Of a DNA stretch of 64,000 nt, positions 14,969 to 24,175 are shown in pieces. The stretch is from Chryseobacterium sp. JV274 (lineage in GTDB: Bacteria > Bacteroidota > Bacteroidia > Flavobacteriales > Weeksellaceae): contig NZ_LR824569.1 of the NCBI RefSeq assembly GCF_903969135.1, positions 3,989,001 through 4,053,000 on the forward strand, given 5' to 3'. The notes under the pieces were generated by a model. It had not been told where the DNA came from. It ran no database searches and saw only the letters and a list, made by a program, of their open reading frames with translations. Both the position numbers and the translations under genes were made by a program. How positions within the stretch are numbered: the first letter of the stretch is position 1; each line of letters begins with the position of its first letter.

Positions 14969-17900
14969 ATGGCAAAGTTAGAGAATAATAACGAGAATGA
15001 GAATAAAAAATCGGTAGCTGAAAACCTAGGGGATCAGGTACAGAAAACTGTCGAAAATGTAGAAGAAAAAGTTCGGGAGACAGTAAAAGAAGCATCTGAG
15101 CTGGCTTCAGATGCCATACATCATCCTGTGGAAACGGCTGAAGAGTTTGGGAAACAGGCCATGAAAGATGTTACCAGCTATACCTGGTGGGGAAAGCTTC
15201 TCTTGATTCTCTTTTGGCTTGGCTTATTTGTAATAGGAGGTATATTGGTTATCATCAACCTTCCGGTAACGAAGCAATGGGCGGCAGATCAGGCTCTTCA
15301 AATCGTAAATAAAGATTTCAAATCAGGGTTTTCTACAGAAAGTGTGGATGTTAACTACTTTGGAGATGTAACAATCAAAGGTTTAAAAGTAAAAGACTAT
15401 AAAGGGTTTGATTTTATTAAAGCCCGTGAATTCCGTGCAGATTCGGACTGGATATCTTTGGCTGTGAATGCTATTTCAGGAAAAAGCAATTCTTTAAGCT
15501 TCAATTCTCTGACTCTCGTTAATGCCGAAGTAAGAGTAATTACCTATAAAGGAGATAGTATATCCAATTTTGTCAGATTTACAGAACTCTTTGATGATGG
15601 TAAGAAAAGAAATCCGAACAAACCCCCTTTTCAGCTGAATTCCAGAGTACAGATTATTGATTCTGAAGTTTCCATCATCAATGAAAACTCTCCCGGAGAA
15701 CAGGGGAAATGGCTAACAGCAAAAAAATTCAACTTAAAAGCACCGAACGTAAAAGTGAACGGACCAAATGTTTCGGCATTGATCAATAATATGTCCTTTG
15801 TGACCTCAAGATGGGGGAAATCTCATATTGTGGATACTTTTTCAACAGAACTGTCTTTAACGAAACAATTTTTGTCATTAAAAGATCTTACGCTGAATAC
15901 CGACCATACATTACTTCAGGGAGATATTAAATTTAATCTTCATGATGGATCGTGGTCAGATTTTGCTGACAGGGTACGATGGGATATGAACATTCAACAG
16001 GGAAGTCAGATCAGTGGTTATGATATCAGCTATTTTGTGACGAACTGGGATAATATCAAACCGTTCAACCTTTCAGGGACAATGACGGGACCCTTAAATA
16101 AATTTCATCTGGAGAATTTCCTGATCAGAAATCCTGATGTCAACATTGCAACCAAAACAATGAAGGTTGATAACCTGCTGAAAGGACATTTTGCCATTGA
16201 AACAAAAGATCTTTCTGCAGATTTTACTTACAAGGATCTAAAAGCAATGATGCCTTCTTTTATCTCCAAAAAGATGAAGAATTTTGCTGATGATTTTGGA
16301 AAATTGAAATACAACGGGACAGCAAGAGTAAATCCGGATCAGATCTATGTGGATAGCGGGAATTTAATGACAGGAATAGGGCAGGCTAAAATTTCCAAAC
16401 TTACCTTATCCGGTTACAGTACTGCAATGCCTAAATATTCCGGTTATCTTGATGTGAAAGACCTTAATACTTCTGTCATTACAAAGAATAAAACGGTAGG
16501 TTTAATCTCCGGTAAATTCGATCTTAACGGACAAAGCTTTGATGTCAATACCATGCGTCTGACGACTAAATCTCAGATTGCAAGCGTTGAAATTATGGAT
16601 AAAACGATCAATAATCTGTATCTGGATGGATTATTGGATCATAAAAAATACAACGGACTTATTACCGTTAATGATGAACAGGCAAAAGCTACGATCAAAG
16701 GATTAATAGATTTCAGTACTTCAAGAGTGGCTATGGATGTCAACGCGGATGTCACTTACCTGAATATGAACTATTTTACCAATAAGCCTGGCAGCCAGGT
16801 GGTAAGCGGTCAGGTTGAAGGAAAGATGGCAATGTCTTCCATTAATGATCTTACGCTGGATGTTAATGCCAATAATCTGAACTTTGCTACGGCAACTCAA
16901 AAATATAATATTCCGAATGCTAAATTAAAAACTTTTGTAGAAGCAGGAGGCCGTGTGATTGATGTAGATGCTCCGGGAGCTGCTACAGGGAAGATATCGG
17001 GAAGATACAGCCTGGCTGATCTTGCAGGAATGGTAGAAAACGGAGTTGGAAAGATATTGGTAGGGCCACCACCGAGAAAATTATACCGTGGGCAGAATTT
17101 TGCACTGAAATTTGATGTTCAGCAAGGATTGGTCAATTATTTTTTACCGGAACTTAAACTACCGCAGGGAGCTATAGTGGAAGGAGAATATGATGGAAAT
17201 TCAAACAACCTGATTCTGAATCTGGATGCCGCTTCTTTGAAATATGTTATGACAAAAGAGGAAGAAATTACCGATGCTGATAAGGCACTGGCATCTTCCA
17301 GCCCTGATTATAAGGTTCACGACAGAAAGAATCTCAACAGAGACAGTGCAATGGTAGACAGTGTTAAAGTCAGAATTAATACAGCCGACCTTAACCAGCA
17401 ATTGTATGCAAAGATCAATAGAGTAGTTTATAATAAAAATGTAATCAAAGATTTTGAGCTTAAAGGGAATAATGAGAATGGAAATACCCTTCATTTAGCT
17501 ACCGTATTTAAGCATGGAAGTCCTGATGATGAAATTAATGAAAAGCTTAAAGAATATGCTATTAATGTAGATCAGTCTACGGATGCGGCGGGAGATTATG
17601 TATTCAGATTTGAGCCTACCGAAGTGAAATTCAATGAAGTGACCTGGGCTATAGATACAAGTCCGGAACTGAATCACTCCATTACCTATAGAAGGAATAC
17701 CGGAGATTTTGATATCAGGAACCTAAGGGTGTATTCCGATAAAAGTGCTTTGTTTATTAAAGAAGCGCAATTTAAATCAGCAAAAGATTTTTATGTAGAT
17801 GCCGATATCAATGAATTTGCTGTAGAAAAGCTTCTGGAAATGCAGTCCGGAGGAAATACCATGGATATAAAAGGTCTTGCCAACGGAAGTGTCAAGATCA

Positions 17901-19759
17901 AAATGGATAAAAGTACCCTGCAGCCACTGGTAGATCTTAACATTGATAATATTAAGATGAATGGCAACGATATGGGAGATATCTCTATTTCTGCTACCAA
18001 TGGTTTCTCACTGAATGTTTATGATATTGATGTGAAAGTTCATTCTGCAGGAGTCCTTGGAAATAACAGCCTTAATCTTACAGGAACTGTTAATAATAAC
18101 ACCTCTTCTCCGATTATTGACCTTACGGCTGAAATGCGTGATTTTGACCTGTCATTTACACAACAGTTTGTGCAGACTGTTTTTGGAAACCTTCGTGGTA
18201 AAGCTACCGGGGATCTTAAAATTAACGGAAAGCTTAATAATCTGGATTATAACGGTGATATTGCTTTAAAAGATTTTGGACTAAAGCTTTTGTTTACCGG
18301 GGTAGATTATGCATTTGATGATACTGTCATTCAGCTGACCAAAGGGCTGGCCATTCTCAACAATATTGAGGTACACGATGGAAGAACCAATTCCAAAGGG
18401 AATATTTCCGGGGCGATTCAGTTTGAGACCCTTTCTTCAATGGGGGTATCTCTCGTAATGAGAGCTGATAACCTTCTCATGCTAAATACAACACAAAAAG
18501 ATTTTGACCTTTTCTGGGGAAGAGTTTACGGACAGGGAGATCTTTATGTAGACGGACCTGTTTCAGGATTAAGTATTACAACTCCTAATATGAAGGCGCT
18601 TAACGGAAGTACCTTTACCTTTAATTCCAGTTCTACATCCAATGTTGAAGAATTCAAGATGCTGAGATTCCTGAAAGAAGGAAAAGACGGTCTGATTACA
18701 CTGGAAGAAAAGAAAAAAACAGGAGCCAATATGAATATTGATTTCAATCTGGCCGTAGATAAAGGAACTACTGTAAATGTGCTGGTAGGAGATGATGTAG
18801 GAAATATTACAGTAAAAGGTTCTGCAGATCCGTTGAGGTTCCACATGAACAGACAAGGGAATATCGCCATGAGCGGTACTTATAAAGTAGATAACGGAAC
18901 ATTTGTCTCTAAGGCAATTCTTAATAAAACTTTCCAGATAGAAAGGAACAGTAGTATCAGATGGGATGGTGATGCCATGAAGCCTGCATTAGACATTAAT
19001 GCCAACTATATAAGAATGGTTTCTAATGCCGGGGAGTATCTTAGTATGGGAAAACTACAGCCTATAAGTATTTTGCTGCAGGCTCACATTACCCAGTCGT
19101 TGGTAGACCCTAATATTGACCTTAACGTAACTGCTATGGATGTTTCCAGCCAGGTGAGGGAAACGCTGGCTGCTAAAATGAGTCAGGAAGGGGAGAAGGT
19201 TCTTCAGTTCGGATCTGTCCTGCTGTTGAGTACTTTCAACGTTTCAAACTCTGGCGGGGTAGATGTGAATGTGGGAAATGTTGCAGAGTCTTCCGGATAT
19301 AATATGCTTCTGAAACAATTGGGATCTGTACTTAATACGATGAGTAATGAATTCCAGATTGACCTTAATTATGTAAAAGGTGACCAGAACTCAAACTTTG
19401 GAGACAGAGCAAATGCGGGATTGAGTGTAGCCCTTTCCCCAAGAGTGAATATAAAAACAGGTCTGGGTATTCCACTATCGAAAACAGATGGTGCCCAAAA
19501 TAACTATTTGTCTACAGAAGGCTCTGTAGAGTATGATTTATCTAAAAAGAACGACGGAACGTTGGTTATACGCGCTTATTCCAAGCCTACGAACATCGGA
19601 ATGGTGAGTACAAACGGTTCTGCAAATCAAGCCTATGGAGGAGGGGTCGTGTGGAGTAAAAGCTTCAATTCTTTGTTTAAAAAGAAGAAAAAAGACAAAA
19701 AAACTTCAGATGCAAAAGGTGAAATAAAAACAGATTCTATAAAATCAAATGGTAAATAA
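14969..19759 (+). CDS. tamB: TamB-like translocation/assembly module protein
   Basis: A 1596-aa envelope protein of the AsmA/TamB superfamily, thought to form a long hydrophobic groove that carries phospholipids or helps assemble outer membrane proteins. The start at ATG 14969 is chosen because the longer frame would run 37 codons into tsaD on the opposite strand. Residues 1-70 are a charged, Glu/Lys-rich cytoplasmic segment; a single membrane helix (LLLILFWLGLFVIGGILVIINL) follows near residues 76-98. The bulk is repeated beta strands (SNSLSFNSLTL, GDIKFNLHDGSW, LSGTMTGPL and similar), and the C-terminal ~400 residues match the DUF490 domain (GQGDLYVDGPVSGLSI, MSGTYKVDNGTF, QFGSVLLLSTF). The Lys-rich end is not a typical barrel end. 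Single-gene transcript. Confidence 0.9.
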   Translation: MAKLENNNENENKKSVAENLGDQVQKTVENVEEKVRETVKEASELASDAIHHPVETAEEFGKQAMKDVTSYTWWGKLLLILFWLGLFVIGGILVIINLPVTKQWAADQALQIVNKDFKSGFSTESVDVNYFGDVTIKGLKVKDYKGFDFIKAREFRADSDWISLAVNAISGKSNSLSFNSLTLVNAEVRVITYKGDSISNFVRFTELFDDGKKRNPNKPPFQLNSRVQIIDSEVSIINENSPGEQGKWLTAKKFNLKAPNVKVNGPNVSALINNMSFVTSRWGKSHIVDTFSTELSLTKQFLSLKDLTLNTDHTLLQGDIKFNLHDGSWSDFADRVRWDMNIQQGSQISGYDISYFVTNWDNIKPFNLSGTMTGPLNKFHLENFLIRNPDVNIATKTMKVDNLLKGHFAIETKDLSADFTYKDLKAMMPSFISKKMKNFADDFGKLKYNGTARVNPDQIYVDSGNLMTGIGQAKISKLTLSGYSTAMPKYSGYLDVKDLNTSVITKNKTVGLISGKFDLNGQSFDVNTMRLTTKSQIASVEIMDKTINNLYLDGLLDHKKYNGLITVNDEQAKATIKGLIDFSTSRVAMDVNADVTYLNMNYFTNKPGSQVVSGQVEGKMAMSSINDLTLDVNANNLNFATATQKYNIPNAKLKTFVEAGGRVIDVDAPGAATGKISGRYSLADLAGMVENGVGKILVGPPPRKLYRGQNFALKFDVQQGLVNYFLPELKLPQGAIVEGEYDGNSNNLILNLDAASLKYVMTKEEEITDADKALASSSPDYKVHDRKNLNRDSAMVDSVKVRINTADLNQQLYAKINRVVYNKNVIKDFELKGNNENGNTLHLATVFKHGSPDDEINEKLKEYAINVDQSTDAAGDYVFRFEPTEVKFNEVTWAIDTSPELNHSITYRRNTGDFDIRNLRVYSDKSALFIKEAQFKSAKDFYVDADINEFAVEKLLEMQSGGNTMDIKGLANGSVKIKMDKSTLQPLVDLNIDNIKMNGNDMGDISISATNGFSLNVYDIDVKVHSAGVLGNNSLNLTGTVNNNTSSPIIDLTAEMRDFDLSFTQQFVQTVFGNLRGKATGDLKINGKLNNLDYNGDIALKDFGLKLLFTGVDYAFDDTVIQLTKGLAILNNIEVHDGRTNSKGNISGAIQFETLSSMGVSLVMRADNLLMLNTTQKDFDLFWGRVYGQGDLYVDGPVSGLSITTPNMKALNGSTFTFNSSSTSNVEEFKMLRFLKEGKDGLITLEEKKKTGANMNIDFNLAVDKGTTVNVLVGDDVGNITVKGSADPLRFHMNRQGNIAMSGTYKVDNGTFVSKAILNKTFQIERNSSIRWDGDAMKPALDINANYIRMVSNAGEYLSMGKLQPISILLQAHITQSLVDPNIDLNVTAMDVSSQVRETLAAKMSQEGEKVLQFGSVLLLSTFNVSNSGGVDVNVGNVAESSGYNMLLKQLGSVLNTMSNEFQIDLNYVKGDQNSNFGDRANAGLSVALSPRVNIKTGLGIPLSKTDGAQNNYLSTEGSVEYDLSKKNDGTLVIRAYSKPTNIGMVSTNGSANQAYGGGVVWSKSFNSLFKKKKKDKKTSDAKGEIKTDSIKSNGK
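14973..14980 (-). promoter_or_regulatory. -7 element for tsaD inside tamB
   Basis: TAACTTTG on the minus strand (CAAAGTTA on plus), 8 bp before the tsaD ATG and within tamB codons 2-4. Such a short distance implies a leaderless or nearly leaderless tsaD transcript. Confidence 0.45.
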
Positions 19760-19841
19760 TTAGAATATTTTAATGATTTTTATCATCTGTGTTAATTATT
19801 GTTAATATTTGATATATATTTTTTAGTTAAATTATTTTTCG

Positions 19842-19849
19842 TAAATTTG
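19842..19849 (+). promoter_or_regulatory. -7 element (TAAATTTG) for the Lrp regulator
   Basis: Exact TAnnTTTG match 44 bp before ATG 19894, in a very AT-rich intergenic stretch. Confidence 0.5.
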
Positions 19850-19893
19850 CAAAAAATACATAGATTTTTTAAAGAAATTGTAATTTAACTAAT

Positions 19894-20364
19894 ATGAACT
19901 ATCAACTGGACGAAATAGACAAGAAAATTCTTGATTTCTTAGTAGAAAACACAAGAATGCCTTTTACTGAAATTGCAAAGCAGATGGATGTTTCTGCTGG
20001 AACAATTCACGTAAGAGTGAAAAAGATGGAAGATGCAGGTATTATTTTGGGATCATCTCTTAATATCGATTATGGTAAGCTGGATTATCACTTTACAGCT
20101 TTCATAGGGATCCTTTTGACAAAATCAAACCGTACTCAGGAAGTATTGAAAGAATTGTCAACTTTACCTAACGTCATTGAAGCTAGCGTTATTTCAGGAA
20201 AATATAATATTTTCTGTAAAGTAAGAGCTAAGAATACAGATGATGCTAAAAGAATTATTTATCAGATAGATGACATTCAGGACGTAATGAGAACTGAAAG
20301 TATGATTTCTATGGAAGAATTCTTAAGTGACAAAAATAGATTGATCAACGCGATCTCTATATAA
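19894..20364 (+). CDS. Lrp/AsnC family transcriptional regulator
   Basis: A 156-aa DNA-binding protein of the feast/famine family. Residues 4-62 form the winged helix-turn-helix (LDEIDKKILDFLVENTRMPFTEIAKQMDVSAGTIHVRVKKMEDAGII); residues 70-150 form the RAM/AsnC ligand-binding and oligomerisation domain (FTAFIGILL, VIEASVISGKYNIFCKVRAKN, DVMRTESMISMEEF). Such proteins sense amino acids and regulate their metabolism; the target genes here are unknown. It is monocistronic, closed by a hairpin at 20390. Confidence 0.93.
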   Translation: MNYQLDEIDKKILDFLVENTRMPFTEIAKQMDVSAGTIHVRVKKMEDAGIILGSSLNIDYGKLDYHFTAFIGILLTKSNRTQEVLKELSTLPNVIEASVISGKYNIFCKVRAKNTDDAKRIIYQIDDIQDVMRTESMISMEEFLSDKNRLINAISI

Positions 20365-20389
20365 GTCAAATTTTAAACGAATAATTATA

Positions 20390-20421
20390 AAAGAACTTAT
20401 GAAATCTCTCATAAGTTCTTT
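20390..20421 (+). terminator. terminator of the Lrp gene
   Basis: A 13-bp stem (20390-20402 with 20409-20421) and a T-rich tail that runs straight into the -7 element of the next gene. Confidence 0.75.
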
Positions 20422-20428
20422 ATTTTTG
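20421..20428 (+). promoter_or_regulatory. -7 element (TATTTTTG) just before ATG
   Basis: Exact TAnnTTTG match ending 5 bp before ATG 20434, which would give a leaderless mRNA. Confidence 0.5.
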
Positions 20429-20433
20429 TAGGT

Positions 20434-20811
20434 ATGGAAGAATACAGTTATTTTGACGAAGACCCGAAGAAAGGATGGGGATTTGTACTGGCATTTGCAG
20501 CCTTAATGTTGTTTACCATAATGGGGCTTGGAATAGATGTGGATGAATATCTGCAGCATGAATACCTGGAGATCCCAAGGTGGTATTTCTATGTTATTTT
20601 TTCAATTGATGTGTTGATGATGATTGGGCTGGTACTGATGTTCTTCTACAGAAAAATAGGAATCTTCATGTTCCCGGCTTTACTGGTAATGCACTTCTTT
20701 ATGCACAATTATTACCTGTCTACATTCCTGTATACAGATGTTACCAACCTTTTTCTGTTTACAGGATTCGGAATGCTTGCCATTATCCCGAAATGGAAGT
20801 TTTTCAAATAG
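20434..20811 (+). CDS. small four-helix membrane protein
   Basis: A 125-aa inner membrane protein with four predicted helices: GFVLAFAALMLFTIMGLG near residues 17-34, WYFYVIFSIDVLMMIGLVLMFF near 50-71, IGIFMFPALLVMHFFM near 75-90 and LFLFTGFGMLAII near 106-118. The N-terminus is acidic and aromatic (EEYSYFDEDPKKGW) and probably cytoplasmic. I recognise no named family. It has its own promoter and a strong terminator at 20841, so it is a separate transcription unit and not part of an lrp operon. Confidence 0.8.
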   Translation: MEEYSYFDEDPKKGWGFVLAFAALMLFTIMGLGIDVDEYLQHEYLEIPRWYFYVIFSIDVLMMIGLVLMFFYRKIGIFMFPALLVMHFFMHNYYLSTFLYTDVTNLFLFTGFGMLAIIPKWKFFK

Positions 20812-20840
20812 GAATATAATCACTTTATAATAAAAATAAC

Positions 20841-20873
20841 AAACGGCTTTTAAATGGAATTTAAAAGCCGTTT
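20841..20873. terminator. bidirectional terminator between the membrane gene and gwsS
   Basis: Fifteen-bp perfect stem AAACGGCTTTTAAAT/ATTTAAAAGCCGTTT with a 3-nt loop. It also closes the minus-strand RiPP cluster. Confidence 0.85.
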
Positions 20874-20906
20874 TTGAATATATATAATATAAGGGGATGA
20901 GAAATG

Positions 20907-21977
20907 CTATCTGAGTTCTAACGAATGAAAAATTTTTTGCTTCAAAGGATTTTTTGTCCAATCTTCCCAATCTCCCGTATAGGGATTATAGCCACATTTT
21001 AAAGGTTTTGATACATTCAGACCTTCTTTGCTTTTTTCTGCATTTTCGGTATACGCCCTGCAGTCTGTGCAGACATAACGGAACTCACAGTCCTTACAGA
21101 TTTCTATATTGTCTTTGGTCAGATCCCAGTATTTTTTGAAATCGGGCTGGGTTATAGCCACTTCAATACTGTTATTACGAATGTTTCCAAAGCTTTCAAC
21201 CATCAGCGGGCAGTTTTTAATGGTGCCGTTTCGGTCAATGCCTATCTTTTTATACAGGCAGGAATTGTGGTTTATCGCTTCCAGTACTTTTGGAAGGTTG
21301 GTATTGAAATACTTCAGTTCCACTTTTCCACAGACAGATATTTTCAGGTCATCTTTCAGGAAATTCAGCGAGAATCTATATTCATCTTTAGCTTTGAAAG
21401 GAGGTTTCGAACAATTGTAGAAAATGAGACTATATATTCTGACTGTATTTTTTTGAAGAGCCTGTATAAAAGATAGATTGGTTTCCTTATGAAACGGAGA
21501 GAATATTTCTATTCCCGAAAGCACAGAGGTTTTAAATACATCATCAATTTCTATAAATTCATTTATTGTTAATGGTTTTAAACTGTAAATAACCAAATGT
21601 TTAATTCCAAGGTTTTCTATAGAAGGTTTTATTTTTTTTACGATCTCAATATCTTCCATTTCAATAAAGAGATTTGTTATATCACTGGGTTCATGATATT
21701 CATAAGAAAGAGGAGGGAAATTTCTGTCCCAATCGTTTTCAGTAACAAATCCATATTCTTTTTCCAGCAGGAGATTGATATATTCATGGACAATTGCTCT
21801 GGAATCTTCTTCATAATCTTTCAATATCCCATCAATAGATTGGTTTTTAAGTTCTTCTATGATTCCATAGAATTCTAACGGATACAATTCTGAAACATTT
21901 CTCTGTAGATCTGAGATCAGTATCCGGGTTGCTCCTTTGGTGATCAGAATGTTGCTGAATAGGTTGAAATAGTTCAT
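20907..21977 (-). CDS. gwsS: grasp-with-spasm SPASM-domain peptide maturase
   Basis: A 356-aa protein, last gene of the RiPP cluster. The C-terminal third is a SPASM domain: C240 and C256 flank DRNGTIKN, then C294-x2-C297-x5-C303-x2-C306 and a final C328, the pattern that binds auxiliary 4Fe-4S clusters. A radical SAM CxxxCxxC motif is absent: the first cysteine is C189. The N-terminal two thirds therefore have the shape of a degenerate radical SAM barrel, as described for grasp-with-spasm systems, where the SPASM protein acts with an ATP-grasp ligase on one precursor. Its exact reaction is not established. The frame is intact. A 41-aa stub of the ATP-grasp gene ends 27 bp upstream. Confidence 0.85.
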   Translation of the reverse strand: MNYFNLFSNILITKGATRILISDLQRNVSELYPLEFYGIIEELKNQSIDGILKDYEEDSRAIVHEYINLLLEKEYGFVTENDWDRNFPPLSYEYHEPSDITNLFIEMEDIEIVKKIKPSIENLGIKHLVIYSLKPLTINEFIEIDDVFKTSVLSGIEIFSPFHKETNLSFIQALQKNTVRIYSLIFYNCSKPPFKAKDEYRFSLNFLKDDLKISVCGKVELKYFNTNLPKVLEAINHNSCLYKKIGIDRNGTIKNCPLMVESFGNIRNNSIEVAITQPDFKKYWDLTKDNIEICKDCEFRYVCTDCRAYTENAEKSKEGLNVSKPLKCGYNPYTGDWEDWTKNPLKQKIFHSLELR

Positions 21978-22004
21978 GAATTAATAAATTATATGGGAAA
22001 AAAA

Positions 22005-22130
22005 TTAGTTTATTTTAATTTCAAAAACTTCATTTTCATGAATATGAGTAAAGTCTTTATTCATTGAAGTGAGATAACACATAACTTCAATCGTTGTTCT
22101 GTCATTATTATTTGAGAAAATCATTATCAT
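22005..22130 (-). pseudogene. 41-aa stub repeating the N-terminus of the ATP-grasp maturase
   Basis: Too short for ordinary gene calling. From ATG 22130 to TAA 22005 the frame encodes 41 residues that align with the first ~41 residues of the intact ATP-grasp maturase at 24172-25077: M-I-x-I-x-SNNN-D/E-RTTI, then ...M-K/N-K...I-HE-D/N-E-V/I-FEIK. It then stops. As in the intact unit, the stub starts right at the end of a copy of the lipoprotein gene. It is a remnant of a duplicated lipoprotein/ATP-grasp module, trimmed by deletion. Confidence 0.8.
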
Positions 22131-23046
22131 TTGGTTTTTAAACTATCGGCTAAATCTTTTGCTAATTTGTTTCGGTACGTTAAACTTGGAAGACCAATGC
22201 CTTTTCGGTTATCATTTACTATTGATGAATCTTTTATATTTTCATATCCCTGATAAACTCCATAAGTGTAAGGAACTTTATGATGCAGATTATTTCTGTC
22301 AATCATCGCAGCATAATCACGAGGTGGGCATTCACCAGATTTTACATATTCTAATATTTTAGTTTTAAAATAAGGGTAGTATTCATCATAATCTGCCATA
22401 TGAAGCAGTATAGGTCCTGACGGCATAAAAAAGTCACCACTTAATAAACCTATTTTTTGCATACTTGGAAATCCATAATTTTTAAACATCCATTTTAGAA
22501 GCTCAGCATTCTTTTTATCATTTTTAGTAATTTCCTGATAATTTAGATCTCTTCGGCTGTTCTGATCACGCATAGATGCAACAGTAAAAGAGTCTACAAG
22601 CTTTTGATTAAGTCTTTTTTTCCACTGTGCAACTTTCAGCTCCATTTCCAAACTGTCTATTCCATATTTTTTATACAGCTTAATCAATTTTGGATCTTGT
22701 TTTTTATACTCCCAATAAGGAGCTATCAAAGGAATAAGTTTGTACAGACTTTTTTTTCCTCCAAATTTTGTATGATGCTGATCAGAGAGCCTTATATAAG
22801 TTTCATATTCTTCATGACGTTCTTGATTGAGAGGGCGGTATTTTCTAAATAATGGTTTGTATAATTTTTTATGGCTTTTTCAGGTTGTTTAGCCATTCTG
22901 TATATACTGTCAATTTCGTTTACTTTATTATAATATAAAATATAATTTCGATTTTTGCAGGCACAAAGAAATAGACAGAGAATCAGGTAAATGGTAGGCT
23001 TAAAATTAATATTGGGGCTTTGTGTTTTTAAATTAGAATATTTCAT
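22127..23046 (-). pseudogene. second copy of the cluster lipoprotein, frameshifted
   Basis: Codons 1-47 from ATG 23046 encode a lipoprotein signal (lipobox LCAC, Cys 30) and the sequence YNKVNEIDSIYRMAKQPEKA, matching the intact paralogue at 25079-25951. At about 22853-22860 the frame shifts: removal of two bases (a TA doublet in TTATAC) restores a frame reading KPLFRKYRPLNQ...EEYETYI...GGKKSLYKLIPLIAPY, colinear with the paralogue to the end at 22127. Without the correction the product stops after 84 residues, and an internal ATG at 22729 leaves a 200-aa piece. The simplest reading is a decayed duplicate. Confidence 0.85.
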
Positions 23047-23142
23047 TTCTTAAATTTTATAAAATAAATTACCTGTTTTTATTACCTTGATTTAAAAAAA
23101 TAGTCTTTATGTATTGAATCTGTTTTTTTCCTGTTACAATGG

Positions 23143-23187
23143 CTATTTCACTACTTGTACACAATTCTCTGAGATAATTAGTATCAT
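23143..23187 (-). pseudogene. 14-codon trace starting like the ATP-grasp maturase
   Basis: ATG 23187 opens a 14-codon frame beginning M-I-L-I-I-S, identical to the first six residues of the intact ATP-grasp maturase, then stops at TAG 23143. It sits directly after the GLPGLI remnant and before the second lipoprotein copy. It could be a third trace of the duplicated module or chance. Confidence 0.3.
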
Positions 23188-23193
23188 TTAAAC

Positions 23194-23998
23194 CTATTTA
23201 TATTCTACTTTATGATTTATCTCAATAGGATTATTTTTCTCCCAAATTCGTTTTTGAATATTTCCTGTCATTTCTTTAAAATTGGTTCTTATCTTATTTC
23301 CACTTTCGTCGTAAGATGTTATTTCAGATTTATTGAACATGGATAGCGGCTCATTGTAAAAAATTTTTTGAAGTTTTTTGAAGTCTTCCCAGGTAATTTT
23401 CTTTTGAAATTTATCTGTATAAAGCTCTTTCCATTTGAAGTCTCTTATCTGAATGAGCTCAAAATCATAATCCAATTTTTCATCAGAAATTTTTATAATC
23501 AATCCTGGAAGACCATAAAAGACATATGGACCTTGCTGTAAAGGAATTTCGTTTGTAAACCATGGAGTCCAGTTTCTTCCCCCATATTCTACTTTTGCTT
23601 TTTGACAATTATAATTCCCAATTTTCTTTTTTTCGTCAATAATTTCCCAATGAAATTCTTCATTAATAGGAATAGCATATGTGCTATAAATTAAAGGAAC
23701 AAATACATACTTTAGAATTTCATTATTTCCATTTTTCTTATAAACATAAAGTTGTTTGTGGTTATATTCCATATCAAATCCGTTTCCCCAACCTCTTTTT
23801 GCTCTTAATGAATCAGATTCACGAAATTTATCTGATCGAAACAAAGATTCTTTATTTTTAATATCTAGGTAAAAAATATTTTTTTCACTTTTAAAATATC
23901 TGAATCAGCTCTGTAATTTAATTGATACATGAAGCTTGAACTTTGTGCTTTTAGAAATACAGATACCATAACAATAAAGAAAAAATATAATAGCTTCA
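23194..23998 (-). pseudogene. GLPGLI family protein with a one-base deletion
   Basis: ATG 23998 overlaps the stop of the 59-aa gene (ATGA) and encodes a signal peptide (LLYFFFIVMVSVFLKAQ) and SSFMYQLNYRADSD, typical for GLPGLI proteins. At about 23895-23902 one T appears to be missing: inserting it turns SDILKVKKIFFT-stop into SDYFKSEKNIFYLDIKNKESLF, which continues to the stop at 23194. The downstream part carries the name-giving VFYGLPGLIIKI motif and a typical ETSYD-type end. GLPGLI proteins are secreted Bacteroidota proteins of unknown function, often found next to RiPP or T9SS genes. Either a pseudogene or a sequencing error. Confidence 0.85.
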
Positions 23999-24175
23999 TA
24001 ATAGCCTTACAAGTGATTTTATAGGTCTTTCTCTGATATAGAAATTGGTTTGGTACTTTTCACAATCTAAAACATAAATAATATCGTTTGGTTTTTTAAG
24101 CTTCTGATCATTGAAGGATTCAACATGTTTGAAAGTAAGTGGAAGCTTGTTTTTTTCTTTAACTTTAATTTTCAT
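23996..24175 (-). CDS. 59-aa small protein overlapping the ATP-grasp gene
   Basis: ATG 24175 overlaps the stop of the ATP-grasp gene (ATGA) and its own TGA overlaps the ATG of the GLPGLI gene, so it is coupled on both sides. The 59-aa product is basic, with a Lys-rich start (KIKVKEKNKLPLTF), one Cys (VLDCEKY) and a basic end (RERPIKSLVRLL). No signal peptide or membrane helix. I recognise no family. Double start-stop overlap inside an operon is strong evidence that it is translated. It could be a partner of the maturases or an additional substrate; neither is shown. Confidence 0.65.
   Translation of the reverse strand: MKIKVKEKNKLPLTFKHVESFNDQKLKKPNDIIYVLDCEKYQTNFYIRERPIKSLVRLL

Noticed and set aside
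22127..22729. 200-aa stand-alone protein starting MIAPYWEYK
   Set aside because: It begins in the middle of the lipoprotein homology; the upstream part is present in another frame, so it is the tail of a frameshifted gene.
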